A DNA stretch of 64,000 nt from NCBI GenBank assembly GCA_016715885.1, contig JADJXL010000018.1, positions 310,001-374,000 on the forward strand, written 5' to 3'. Of the stretch, positions 18,008 to 27,136 are shown one piece after another. Under the pieces are notes generated by a model, which searched no databases, was not told where the DNA came from, and saw only the letters and a program-made list of their open reading frames with translations. The DNA is from Polyangiaceae bacterium (GTDB lineage Bacteria > Myxococcota_A > Polyangia > Polyangiales > Polyangiaceae). Position numbers and translations under genes: made by a program. Numbering within the stretch: position 1 is the first letter of the stretch; each line of letters starts with the position of its first letter.

Positions 18008-18661
18008 TTATTTGGAATCGGGCCGGATGACGAGCACCACGCGATCTCGAAATCGGTAGGTGCATTCGATGTTGCGCATGCCTGCATGCGCGAGCCGTTC
18101 GCCGAATTCGGACAAACTGAGCCGTCGCGCCGGTTCGTCCAGGCTTCCACGCGCCCACGGCGCGCCGAGGGTTTCCAAAAGCAGCAGATGCCCGCCCGGA
18201 GCCACCATGGTCGCCAGCTCGGAAAGCGCCGAATCGAGCCACGTAAGTGCACTTCGTAGCGTGCCGCCGCGCATTTCCATCACCGGCATCAAGACGCTCG
18301 CGACGGTCACCACGGTGGGTGCGGGCGAAAGCTGAATGCGCCCGGTTCCGAGGCCCTCGGCCATCGATCGGATACGCGTCGTCGAGCGTGGCAACAGCTC
18401 CGCAAGCGACCGTTCGGCGCGCACGACTTTCTGCGCATTCGGCTCGACCAGCGTGACACGCCCGAGCTCCGGATAAGCTTTTACGATCATCCGCGCGAGT
18501 TTTCCGGTCCCGGTGCCGACGTCTGCAAGGTGATCGTCGGCATCGAGCGGCGGAAGTGACAGAATCAGTTCACGATAATGCTCGGGTTCCCGTTCGGGTC
18601 CTGCTGTCCACGTCGTATCGTGCAGATCGTACCAATCGGGATGCTCCCACGGCGGCAACAT
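18008..18661 (-). CDS. SAM-dependent class I methyltransferase
   Basis: 217 residues, ATG 18661. Motif I is HLADVGTGTGKLARMI (about residues 44-59), the SAM-binding glycine loop. The acidic residue ending strand beta2 is in VTLVEPNAQ. Motif IV is near PTVVTVASVLMPV, and LLLLETLGAPW is the post-IV strand. The N-terminal MLPPWEHPDWYDLHDTTWT has the aromatic pattern of small-molecule or lipid methyltransferases. The substrate cannot be named. It is convergent with the cytochrome gene and shares the 93-bp upstream gap with the Cys-rich lipoprotein gene, also on the minus strand. Confidence 0.87.
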   Translation of the reverse strand: MLPPWEHPDWYDLHDTTWTAGPEREPEHYRELILSLPPLDADDHLADVGTGTGKLARMIVKAYPELGRVTLVEPNAQKVVRAERSLAELLPRSTTRIRSMAEGLGTGRIQLSPAPTVVTVASVLMPVMEMRGGTLRSALTWLDSALSELATMVAPGGHLLLLETLGAPWARGSLDEPARRLSLSEFGERLAHAGMRNIECTYRFRDRVVLVIRPDSK

Positions 18662-18754
18662 CCGGCCAGAATAGCGTGGGGGCCGAGGCGCGCCAAGGGT
18701 TGTTTGTCGCGATGTTGTGGTGATGCGATTTGCTTGGGGCGTCGAGATTGTTGC

Positions 18755-20506
18755 TTATCCGCAGGTGCCGTTCGACAAGCAGCGTTCGCCCAGCGCGCAT
18801 TGCATGGCGCCGCACTGGCACGTCCCGTTCATGTTGCAGGTGCCGGTCGATCCGCCATTGCAATCGGCGTCTTCGTCGCAGCGACATTGCGGGGCTTGCG
18901 GTGGCATGCCGCCACATACGAAACCGGAGGGACACGCGCGACCGCATGCGCCGCAATTCGCCGCATCGGTATACGGATCGACACAACCCGCGGGATTTTG
19001 GCAGCATAGCATCGAGGCGCCGCAGGACGCGCCACCATTACACGAACACGTTCCGCCGACGCAGTTTTCGCCAATTCCGCATTGCGTGCCGCCGCAGGAG
19101 CATCGGTTTGCCGAGCAACTGCCACCGGATCCACACGAAGGATTGTTCGAGCACCCGCATTGCTTTTGCATCAATGCACCAGCATTGCAGACCAGGCTTC
19201 CGCTGCAATCGTTTCCACAGCCGCCACAATTGAAGCCGTTCGTCTGCACATTCAACTCGCAGCCGTCGTCGTTGGTGCCAGGCATGGGCATCGTGCAATT
19301 CGCGAAGCCCAAATCACACGTCGACGTGCACGTCGTTCCCGTGCAGCTCCTCGATGCCGTGTTTGTCCCGGAACACACGCGGCCGCATGCGCCGCAATTG
19401 AACACGTCATCCACGGTGGCCGTCTCGCATCCGTCATCCATCATGGGCGCGGCAGGCTTCGTGCAGTCGCCGAATCCATCGAGGCACGTTGGCGTGCAAG
19501 CGCCGTTCGTACACCCTGTGCTCACGGAATTCGCTCCCGAGCAAAGATGTCCGCAAGTGCCGCAATTCGCCGTCGAAGTCAGCAAATTGACCTCGCAACC
19601 ATCCGTCGGATCGTTATTGCAATCGGCGAAATTTTGCGAACACGCGAGGCCGCACATGCCATTCGCGCAGGTGGCCATCGAATTGGGGCCGCTCGGACAA
19701 GCATTTCCGCAAGCGCCGCAATTCATCACGGTCGTGGTGTTCACTTCGCAGCCGTTGCCAGGTGTCATGTCGCAATCGGCCCACCCCATGTCACACGAGT
19801 CGACGGCGCACATTCCCATGACGCACGCCTCGGTGGCATTCGCCAAATTGCACGCATTGTTGCAGAATGCGCAATTCTGTGTCGTGCCGAGCAGCGTCTC
19901 GCAACCATCCGCGGCGTCACCATTGCAGTTTGCCGTCCCCGCGCCGCAAGGATTGTCCTTACAATCACCGTTCAGACACGCCTGGAAAGCATTACACGTC
20001 GTGCCACACGCGCCGCAGTTGTTCGGATCGCTCGATAAAATCGCTTCGCAGCCGTTGGCGGCGTCCATGTCGCAATTGGCGAAGCCAGAATTGCATTGGC
20101 CGACGCTACACGTACCCGCCTGACATTGCCCCGCCGCATTCGGAGCCGTGCACTGCGTGTCGCACGCGCCGCAATTGTTCAGGTCGGTCGCCGTTTCGGT
20201 CTCGCACCCGTTCGACGCCATCCCGTCGCAATCGTCGAATCCGGCATTGCAGGTGTCGATCGCGCAACTGCCCCCCACACATGCGGCGGCTGCATTGCCG
20301 AAAAAGCACGGGTCGCACCCGTTTCCACATCCATACGACGGATCGTCGATTGCCACGCACGTCTCGTCGCAAAGCTTCTCACCGGCGAGACAACCTCCGG
20401 GCCCCTCCGCCTGCGGTTCGAATTGGCTGAAATCCTGGGTGCAACTTGCAATGCCCAGCCCCGCCAAGGCAAGCGCTACCAGCGCAGAAACAACGCGAAA
20501 ATGCAT
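18755..20506 (-). CDS. Large Cys-rich repeat lipoprotein
   Basis: 583 residues. The signal peptide ends in the lipobox GIASC, so the mature protein should be lipid-anchored. The body is built of about nine imperfect units of 35-45 residues. Each carries NCGACG-like Cys clusters, a C-x-x-GF/A-x-x-C-D segment and DGCE/NGCE turns, for roughly 90 Cys in all. The pattern resembles Stig1-like/tryptophan-poor Cys-repeat proteins common in Polyangiales. Disulphide-rich, rigid surface stalks are a reasonable guess; no ligand or enzyme site is seen. Upstream, 20507-20613 separates it from the permease gene on the same strand. Confidence 0.85.
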   Translation of the reverse strand: MHFRVVSALVALALAGLGIASCTQDFSQFEPQAEGPGGCLAGEKLCDETCVAIDDPSYGCGNGCDPCFFGNAAAACVGGSCAIDTCNAGFDDCDGMASNGCETETATDLNNCGACDTQCTAPNAAGQCQAGTCSVGQCNSGFANCDMDAANGCEAILSSDPNNCGACGTTCNAFQACLNGDCKDNPCGAGTANCNGDAADGCETLLGTTQNCAFCNNACNLANATEACVMGMCAVDSCDMGWADCDMTPGNGCEVNTTTVMNCGACGNACPSGPNSMATCANGMCGLACSQNFADCNNDPTDGCEVNLLTSTANCGTCGHLCSGANSVSTGCTNGACTPTCLDGFGDCTKPAAPMMDDGCETATVDDVFNCGACGRVCSGTNTASRSCTGTTCTSTCDLGFANCTMPMPGTNDDGCELNVQTNGFNCGGCGNDCSGSLVCNAGALMQKQCGCSNNPSCGSGGSCSANRCSCGGTQCGIGENCVGGTCSCNGGASCGASMLCCQNPAGCVDPYTDAANCGACGRACPSGFVCGGMPPQAPQCRCDEDADCNGGSTGTCNMNGTCQCGAMQCALGERCLSNGTCG

Positions 20507-20613
20507 GACGCCTCCCGTCGGACTCGAAGCAAAAAGTTAGTCTCTCGACGAGAGCACACTATCGCCGTTCTCGCTTGGCCAAGCAAGGCTTTCGTGCACG
20601 CTGGACGCGGCAA

Positions 20614-22079
20614 TCAGCCGCTTGCTCTTTCCACCGCCATCGAGCGCTTACCGAGTGTGCGTTGAAAAACAACATGAAGGCCGCCAGAAACCAAGAACCC
20701 GACGAACCAAGCGTACGTGTAAATGGTCTTCAAGAATCCCGGCACGCTGTCCTTCAACGAAGGAATCGCCTCGGCAAGGAATCCAGGCAGGTTCAAGGCC
20801 ACGCCAATCGAGAGTGCGATGATGGCAAGCCAATTGATGCCATTCGAATATTCGTATGCTCCCCGCGACGATACAAATCGTCCACTTCGAGCTTTGCTTT
20901 GCGCACGATGAAATAATCGGCAATCATGATGCCGCCGATGGGACCGAGCAGCGCGGAATATCCCACGAGCCACGTGAAGATGTATCCCTTGGACGACTCA
21001 ATGAGCTTCCAGGGGAAAATCAGCGCTCCGATGACCGCCGTGATCACTCCACCCATTTTGTACGAAATGCGTGAGGGAGCCAAATTCGAGAAATCGTTGG
21101 CCGGAGAAACCACGTTGGCCGCCAGATTCGTCGACAGCGTCGCAATCGACAAACCAAGCATGGCCAGCACGAGCACGAACGCGCCGCCGACCCGCGCGAG
21201 CAACTTGACGGGATCCCAAATCATTTCGCCAAAAATGATTTGCGTTGCCGACGTCACCGCGACGCCGATGAACGAAAACAAGATCATCGTCGGCGGAAGC
21301 CCAATCGCTTGACCAATCGCTTGCTCACGCTGGCTCTTCGCATACCGCGTGAAATCGGGAATGTTCAGCGAGAGCGTCGCCCAGAAACCCACCATGGCCG
21401 TCAGCCCCGGCGCGAAAACGCTCCAAAATGCCGGCCCTTCGAGCTTCGAAGGCGTCGCGAGGATGGGGCCAAACCCACCTGCGCGGGAATAAGCCCACCC
21501 CAAAAGCAAGAGCCCCATCACGATCAAGAATGGAGCTGCCAGCGTTTCGAGGAATTTGATCGAATCCGTCCCTCGCAGGATGAAAAACAAATTGATGAGC
21601 CAAAAAACCGCAAAGCCAAGAAGCTCGCCCGGATGAATTCCAAGGAACGAAGCTTTTATGGCTTCCGAGCTCAACAATTCGCCCGCCGACGGCGAAATGG
21701 CGACCAAGAGCTGCCACAGCGCAAGGCCGCCAAACCACGTTTGAATGCCGAACCATCCGCATGCCACGAGCGCACGCAAAATGGCCGCCACGTTTGCCCC
21801 GAGCACTCCGAACGAAGCCCGCGCGAACACTGGAAAAGGAATCCCGTACTTCGTGCCCGCATGCGCATTGAGCACCATCGGCACGAGGACGATGACATTG
21901 CCGAGCGCCACGCACAAAAGCGCCTCGGACCAACTCATTCCTTGATCGATGAGCCCCGATGCCAGCGTGTACGTCGGAATGCAGACAGCCATTCCGACCC
22001 ACAACGCTGCGAAGTGTACGAGCCCCCAGGTCCGTTTGTCCTGCGGAACCGGCGCGAGATCCTCGTTCGTCAGCGACAT
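20614..22079 (-). pseudogene. NCS1-family nucleobase permease with a frameshift near its C-terminus
   Basis: From ATG 22079 the product is an NCS1 transporter of the uracil/allantoin/hydantoin type: TWGLVHFAALWVGMAVCIPT, GIPFPVFARASFGVLGAN, SLNIPDFTRYAKSQ and IMIADYFIVRKAKLEVDDLY, about ten of the twelve membrane spans. At 20859-20865 the frame is lost in a CCCC run (GGGG on the coding strand): RRGEHTNIR replaces the expected AYEYSNGINWLAII, which is intact in another frame and runs to the stop at 20614 with the last two spans. One base missing there would restore the usual DDLYRR-x-AYxYxNGxNW sequence. Either the gene is recently damaged or the base is an error. It lies 1 bp after preA, so it imports uracil or thymine for this operon. 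Confidence 0.8.
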
Positions 22080-22080
22080 G

Positions 22081-23472
22081 CTAACTGCTCCGCTTGGCGC
22101 GTGCAGCTTCGGTCACGCGCAATCCTCCAGGAACGAAATCGGTGCCATTTTGCACGCGATCATCCCAGCATTCGTGCGGCTTGCCCGACGACATCTCCTT
22201 CATCGTGATGCATCCCGAAACGGGACAAACCAATTGGCACAAATTGCACCCAATGCATTCGTCTTCGTCCACGTACGGCACGCGCGCTCCCGTCGCACCA
22301 CCTTTCGCCGTGACGGCGCGCTCCGGGACGAACTTCGGAATGTGCGTGTGTCCTGCTTTTCGCGATTCCGCTTCGGTTCGTCCGGGCAAATGGATGCATT
22401 GATGCGCTCCGTCCATGCACGCGACGTAACACAGTTGACAGCCAATGCATTTGTCCGGATTGATGTCGGCGACGACGCGATACGCCAGATCCAGCTCGCC
22501 CCAATTCTTGTAGGCCGATGCGGCGCGCCCTCGCAGGTCCATCACCGACTTCATTCCGCGCGCATCGAGGAAATCGCTGAGCCCCTCGATCATGTCCTCC
22601 ACGATGCGGTAACCATAATGCATCACCGCCGTGCACACCTGCACGCTCGTACACCCAAGCGCAATGAACTCGGCCGCGTCGCGCCAATTCGCGATACCGC
22701 CGATCCCAGAAATGGGCAACTTTGCGATTCCCGGGTGCCGCGTCAATTCACCAACCATGTGCAGCGCAATCGGCTTGACCGCAGGTCCACAATAACCGCC
22801 GTTTGTCGAACCTGAACCCACGCGCGGCAGCGGCACCATTCGGTCCAAATCGACACCCATGATCGATTTTACCGTGTTGATCAGCGATATCGCATGCGCT
22901 CCCGATTCCAGCACCGCTTCGCCCGGCTCCACGATGTCCGTCACGTTCGGGCTCAGCTTGATGATGACCGGCTTCGTCGCGAATTCGACCGCCCATCGGG
23001 CAATTTCGAGCAGCACTTTCGGCTCGGAGCTCACCGCCGAACCCATGCCCCGTTCGCACATTCCGTGCGGACAGCCGAAATTCAGCTCGTGCCCGTCCGC
23101 TCCCGCTTCTTCCGCGCGCTCGATGATCTCTTTCCATTCTTCTTTCGTCTCGACCATCAGCGACGCAATGACCGCATGATTCGGATACCGTCGTTTTACT
23201 TCGCGAATTTCGCGCAAATTCACGTCGAGCGGCCTGTCCGTGATCAGCTCGATGTTGTTCAGGCCCATCAAGCGCGTATTGCCATAGTCGATCCCGCCAA
23301 ACCGACTCGACACGTTCACGATGGGATTGCCGAGCGTCTTCCAGACCGCTCCTCCCCAACCTGCGTCGAATGCCCGCATGATCTGATCGCCCGTATTCGT
23401 CGGCGGCGCCGACGCGAGCCAAAATGGATTCGGGCTCTTGATCCCCGCGAAATCGATGGAAAGATCTGCCAC
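22081..23472 (-). CDS. preA: NAD-dependent dihydropyrimidine dehydrogenase, catalytic subunit PreA
   Basis: 463 residues from GTG 23472, chosen because GGAGG lies 6 bp upstream and the family N-terminus (VADLSIDFAGIKSPNPF) follows at once. Residues 1-315 are the FMN-binding dihydroorotate dehydrogenase-like barrel: FWLASAPPTNTG, ELNFGCPHGMCERGMGSA, IIKLSPNVTDI, ISGIGGIANWRDAAEF and GCTSVQVCTAVM. The C-terminal region has two ferredoxin clusters, CIGCQLCYVAC and CIGCNLCQLVCP. It reduces uracil and thymine to the 5,6-dihydro forms, with electrons from PreT. The stop of preT is 2 bp upstream, so the subunits are translationally coupled. Confidence 0.96.
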   Translation of the reverse strand: MADLSIDFAGIKSPNPFWLASAPPTNTGDQIMRAFDAGWGGAVWKTLGNPIVNVSSRFGGIDYGNTRLMGLNNIELITDRPLDVNLREIREVKRRYPNHAVIASLMVETKEEWKEIIERAEEAGADGHELNFGCPHGMCERGMGSAVSSEPKVLLEIARWAVEFATKPVIIKLSPNVTDIVEPGEAVLESGAHAISLINTVKSIMGVDLDRMVPLPRVGSGSTNGGYCGPAVKPIALHMVGELTRHPGIAKLPISGIGGIANWRDAAEFIALGCTSVQVCTAVMHYGYRIVEDMIEGLSDFLDARGMKSVMDLRGRAASAYKNWGELDLAYRVVADINPDKCIGCQLCYVACMDGAHQCIHLPGRTEAESRKAGHTHIPKFVPERAVTAKGGATGARVPYVDEDECIGCNLCQLVCPVSGCITMKEMSSGKPHECWDDRVQNGTDFVPGGLRVTEAARAKRSS

Positions 23473-23474
23473 GG

Positions 23475-24827
23475 CTACCCTCCGCCAACGAGAAATGCGT
23501 GCATGCTGCGAGCGGCAACGCGCGCTTCGGCTACGGCATTGACGACTTCTTTGCCACCATTGACACAATCCCCACCGCTCCACACCTTCGGATTGCCCGT
23601 ACGGTGCGATGCTGCATCGACTTTGACCCGCCCTCGAGCGTCCAATTCGACGCCAGGAAATGCCCGCGCCAGGTCCGTCAATCGACTTTGACCCGTCGCC
23701 ACGACGACCAAATCCGCCGGCAAGTCTTCCTCGGTCCCCGCGACCGCGCGTTTGTTCTCCGTGCGTGCCACGCGAAGCGCAATGACGCGCCCGTTTTCGT
23801 CTCGAACGACCTTCGTGGGAATGCGCGAACACACGACATTCACGCCATCGATACGACCCGCGGCAATCTCGTGGTCGTATGCGGACATTTCCGCTTCGGT
23901 TCCGCGATAAAGCATCGTCGCGTGCACGCCCAAGAGCGCCAATTCGTGCGTTATGTCAATGGCCGTATTGCCGCCACCCACGATGATGGCTCGCCGAATG
24001 CCTTCGAGCCGCAATGTCGGATCAGCCTTCAGCCGTTCGATGAGCGCCGTGGCGCCTTCGACGCCGCTTCCTTCTTCGCCTTCGATGGCCAAGCGCGAAT
24101 CGGGGCCGAGCCCCAAGCCCAAAAACACCGCGTCGTAATCATCGCAAAGCGACGCAACCGAAACCTGCCCCGGAGTTTTCGCTTCGCTGACCACTTCGAC
24201 GCCTTGTCGAATTTCGATGTCACCCAGCGAAAGCACCCATTCGATTTCGGCCATGGATTCATCGGCCTTCATCTTGTAGGGCGCAATGCCGAGTGTATTG
24301 AGGCCGCCTGGCAATGCTTTTCGCTCGAAAATGACGGCCTTGTGCCCTTCCAATGCGAGCCATCCCGCGGCTGCAAGGGATGCCGGGCCAGCGCCGACGA
24401 GCGCCACGCGTTTGCCCGTTGAAGGTTTTTTTGTGTAGATTTGCGGATTTGCGGCGATCGCCGTTTCCACCGCATATCGCTGAAGCCGGCCGATCCGAAT
24501 CGGCTCGCGCTCCCAATCGTTGTACACGCAAGCGCCCGCGCAGAGCACTTCGACCGGACAAACCTGCCCGCACGATTTACCGAGCAGGTTTTGCGATAGA
24601 ATCGTCCGCGCCGCACCTTTTACGTTGCCCGTGGCAATCTTGCGAATGAACGTGGGAATGTCGATTTCCGTGGGACACGCTTTGATGCACGGCGCGTCCA
24701 CGCAATAAAGACACCGATTTGCCTCGGCAATCGCTTCGGCCTCGTCATAAGGCGGCTTCTTGTCGTGGAAGCGCTGCTCCAGCCGATCGCCAGGTAAACT
24801 CGGAACGCGAGCCGTCTCGGTCGACAT
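23475..24827 (-). CDS. preT: Dihydropyrimidine dehydrogenase, NADH-oxidising subunit PreT
   Basis: 450 residues, ATG 24827 sharing its A with the dihydropyrimidinase stop (TGATG). It is a GltD-like flavoprotein. The N-terminal Cys-rich part (CLYCVDAPCIKACPTEIDIP, GKSCGQVCPVEVLC) binds iron-sulphur clusters. The FAD site is RVALVGAGPASLAAAGWLA, the NAD(P) site is AIIVGGGNTAIDITHELALL, and the C-terminal FAD contact is VWSGGDCVNGGKEVVNA. It passes electrons from NADH through FAD and iron-sulphur clusters to PreA. Length and order match E. coli PreT (about 410) with a slightly longer N-terminus. Confidence 0.95.
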   Translation of the reverse strand: MSTETARVPSLPGDRLEQRFHDKKPPYDEAEAIAEANRCLYCVDAPCIKACPTEIDIPTFIRKIATGNVKGAARTILSQNLLGKSCGQVCPVEVLCAGACVYNDWEREPIRIGRLQRYAVETAIAANPQIYTKKPSTGKRVALVGAGPASLAAAGWLALEGHKAVIFERKALPGGLNTLGIAPYKMKADESMAEIEWVLSLGDIEIRQGVEVVSEAKTPGQVSVASLCDDYDAVFLGLGLGPDSRLAIEGEEGSGVEGATALIERLKADPTLRLEGIRRAIIVGGGNTAIDITHELALLGVHATMLYRGTEAEMSAYDHEIAAGRIDGVNVVCSRIPTKVVRDENGRVIALRVARTENKRAVAGTEEDLPADLVVVATGQSRLTDLARAFPGVELDARGRVKVDAASHRTGNPKVWSGGDCVNGGKEVVNAVAEARVAARSMHAFLVGGG

Positions 24828-26233
24828 CAGGCACTCCTCACCGGCACGGGAAACTTGTCGAGTTTCCGCGGCAAAAATCGTCCCGCGCCTCGTTGTACGT
24901 CGAGCTTTCCGTCTTTGTATTGGACGCGTCCCGCCACGATCGTATGGCTGACTTTGCCTTTTACTTCGAATCCCTCGAAAATGTTTCGATCACACCGGTG
25001 ATGGTGCGTCTTGGCGGAAATCGTCGAGCTACCTGCGGGATCGAATACGACGATATCTGCGTCGGCGCCCGGCAGGATGGCCCCTTTTCGCGGATAGAGC
25101 CCGAATATCTTGGCCGGTTGCGTTGCGAAAATGTCGACGAACCTGTTTACGTCGATTCGACCCGCTTGCACGCCGTACGTCCAAAGTAGGCCCAATCGAT
25201 TTTCGATGCCCGCGGCACCATTCGGGATCTTGGTGAAATCGTGCCGCCCCATGTCTTTTTGGCCCACCTGATTGAACGGGCAATGGTCTGTCGCGACAAC
25301 CTGCAGCACGCCTGAAGCAATCGCTGCCCAAAGCGCATCCTGATGACCCTTCGGCCGAATCGGCGGACTCATCACGTACGCCGCTCCCTCGAAATCGGGC
25401 TTTTCGTACACCGAGTCATCCAATATCATGTATTGCGGGCACGTCTCACCCATGACCACCTGACCGCGCTTTCGAGCCTCCGCGATTGCATCGATGGCTT
25501 CACGACACGTCACGTGCACGACGTACACGGGCTCGCCCAAAAGCCGCGCCATCATGATCGCCCGATTCGTCGCTTCCCCTTCGACGGGTGATGGCCGTGA
25601 TACCGCGTGGTATTTGGGCTCCAATTTCCCTTCGGCCACGAGTTTTTTCTGGAGGGCCACGACCACATCGCCATGTTCGGCGTGCACGGTCACGAGGCCG
25701 CCCAAATCACGAGCTGTTTCCATGACTTGCACGAGCTCGTAATCGTCGACGCCGATGGCTCCGCGGTACGCCATGAACGTCTTGAACGACGGAATACCTT
25801 CTTCGTTCACGCATTGCTGCATTTCGGCGCGCGTTTTGTCGCCCCACCACGTAACGGCCATGTGGAAGGCATAATCGGCGACGGCTTTGCGCGCCTTTTC
25901 CTTCCACATGGCCAGGCCATCGAGCAAATCTTGACCACGGGCCGGAATCACGAAATCGATGATCGACGTCGTTCCTCCGGCCACGCCGGCTGCCGTCCCC
26001 GTTTCGAAGTCGTCCGAGCTCTCCGTGCCCATGAAGGGCAATTCCATGTGCACGTGTGCATCGATGCCGCCCGGAAAAACGAGCTGCCCCGACGCATCGA
26101 TGACGCTATCGTTGGCATTCTGTTTCACGAGCCCCGTGCCGACGGCGACGATTTTATCGCCATCACAATACACATCTCCAACGTACTTGTCGGAAGCCGA
26201 GACGATTGTGCCGTTTTTGATCAAGATGCCCAT
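24827..26233 (-). CDS. hydA: Dihydropyrimidinase (D-hydantoinase)
   Basis: 468 residues, ATG 26233 with GAGGG upstream. It opens the dihydrouracil or dihydrothymine ring to N-carbamoyl-beta-amino acids. The binuclear zinc site is complete: GGIDAHVHM (HxH), the carbamylated Lys in PSFKTFMAYRG, the His ligands in VHAEHG and VVHVTC, and the Asp in ATDHCPF. SPPIRPKGHQ and KIPNGAAGIENR are substrate-loop signatures of this family rather than of dihydroorotase. It sits between the ureidopropionase gene (30-bp gap) and preT (1-bp overlap), matching the order of the pathway. Confidence 0.96.
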   Translation of the reverse strand: MGILIKNGTIVSASDKYVGDVYCDGDKIVAVGTGLVKQNANDSVIDASGQLVFPGGIDAHVHMELPFMGTESSDDFETGTAAGVAGGTTSIIDFVIPARGQDLLDGLAMWKEKARKAVADYAFHMAVTWWGDKTRAEMQQCVNEEGIPSFKTFMAYRGAIGVDDYELVQVMETARDLGGLVTVHAEHGDVVVALQKKLVAEGKLEPKYHAVSRPSPVEGEATNRAIMMARLLGEPVYVVHVTCREAIDAIAEARKRGQVVMGETCPQYMILDDSVYEKPDFEGAAYVMSPPIRPKGHQDALWAAIASGVLQVVATDHCPFNQVGQKDMGRHDFTKIPNGAAGIENRLGLLWTYGVQAGRIDVNRFVDIFATQPAKIFGLYPRKGAILPGADADIVVFDPAGSSTISAKTHHHRCDRNIFEGFEVKGKVSHTIVAGRVQYKDGKLDVQRGAGRFLPRKLDKFPVPVRSA

Positions 26234-26263
26234 GTTGCCCTCACGCCCCCAGAAAAGTGCCCA

Positions 26264-27136
26264 TCACGGGAGAAGTTTCACCATGTCGCCATACGTTTCC
26301 GGACGCCTATCGCGGTAGAATTGCCACGTGCGCCGAACTTCTTCGATCAAGTCGAGGTTCATTTCGGCCACCACGAGCTCGTCTTTGTCTTCGCTTCCCA
26401 CGGCGAGGAAATTGCCGCGCGGATCGCAGAAGTAGCTTGTCCCGTAAAACTTGCCGATGTTCCACGGCGCTTCCGTACCCACGCGATTGGACGCCGCGAT
26501 GTAATATCCATTCGCGACGGCATGCGCAGGTTGCTCGAGCTTCCACAAGTATTGGGAAAGGCCGGCTACCGTTGCCGAGGGATTGAAGACGATTTCTGCG
26601 CCATTCAATCCGAGGAGGCGCGCGCCCTCGGGGAAGTGCCGATCGTAGCAGATGTACACGCCAATCTTGGCATATCGCGTCTGGAACGTCGGATATCCCA
26701 AATTGCCCGGCTTGAAGAAGTATTTCTCCCAAAAGCCGTTCGTCTGGGGAATATGGTTTTTCCGGTACTTACCCAGGTACGTCCCGTCGGCGTCGACGAC
26801 CGCGGCGGTATTGTAATACACGCCCGCGAATTCACGCTCGTACACCGGGATGATCATCACCATCTGGTATTTTTTGGCGTATTCGGCGAGCTTTTGGACC
26901 GTCGGCCCAGGCACGGCTTCGGCGGTGTCACACCAGCGAGCATCCTGCGAGGGGCAGAAATAAGGCGTATTGAACACTTCTTGCAGACACAAGATCTGCA
27001 CGCCCTTTTTGCCCGCCTCTTCGATGAGCGGAATGTGCTTTTCGTACATGGCATCGCGAATCGCGAGCACCGATGCGTTTGGATCGTTCAGCGCGTTGCT
27101 GCACTGAATCAAGCCTCCGATGACGTTCCTGGCCAT
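26264..27136 (-). CDS. Beta-ureidopropionase (nitrilase-superfamily N-carbamoyl amidohydrolase)
   Basis: 290 residues, ATG 27136 overlapping the mmsA stop by one base (TAATG). The nitrilase Glu-Lys-Cys triad is visible: Glu in ILCLQEVFNTPYF, Lys in KYRKNHIPQTNGFWEKYFF, and nucleophile Cys in IGVYICYDRHFPEGAR. The flanking sequences match beta-alanine synthase-type enzymes, which hydrolyse N-carbamoyl-beta-alanine or N-carbamoyl-beta-aminoisobutyrate to the amino acid, CO2 and ammonia. Genomic position directly before dihydropyrimidinase supports this over other carbamoyl amidases. Length is typical (about 290). Confidence 0.94.
   Translation of the reverse strand: MARNVIGGLIQCSNALNDPNASVLAIRDAMYEKHIPLIEEAGKKGVQILCLQEVFNTPYFCPSQDARWCDTAEAVPGPTVQKLAEYAKKYQMVMIIPVYEREFAGVYYNTAAVVDADGTYLGKYRKNHIPQTNGFWEKYFFKPGNLGYPTFQTRYAKIGVYICYDRHFPEGARLLGLNGAEIVFNPSATVAGLSQYLWKLEQPAHAVANGYYIAASNRVGTEAPWNIGKFYGTSYFCDPRGNFLAVGSEDKDELVVAEMNLDLIEEVRRTWQFYRDRRPETYGDMVKLLP

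Noticed and set aside
19082..20038. A 318-codon plus-strand frame opposite the Cys-rich lipoprotein gene
   Set aside because: Composition is Ala/Arg/His-rich as expected for the complement of Cys/Gly/Asn codons; no domain or start signal.
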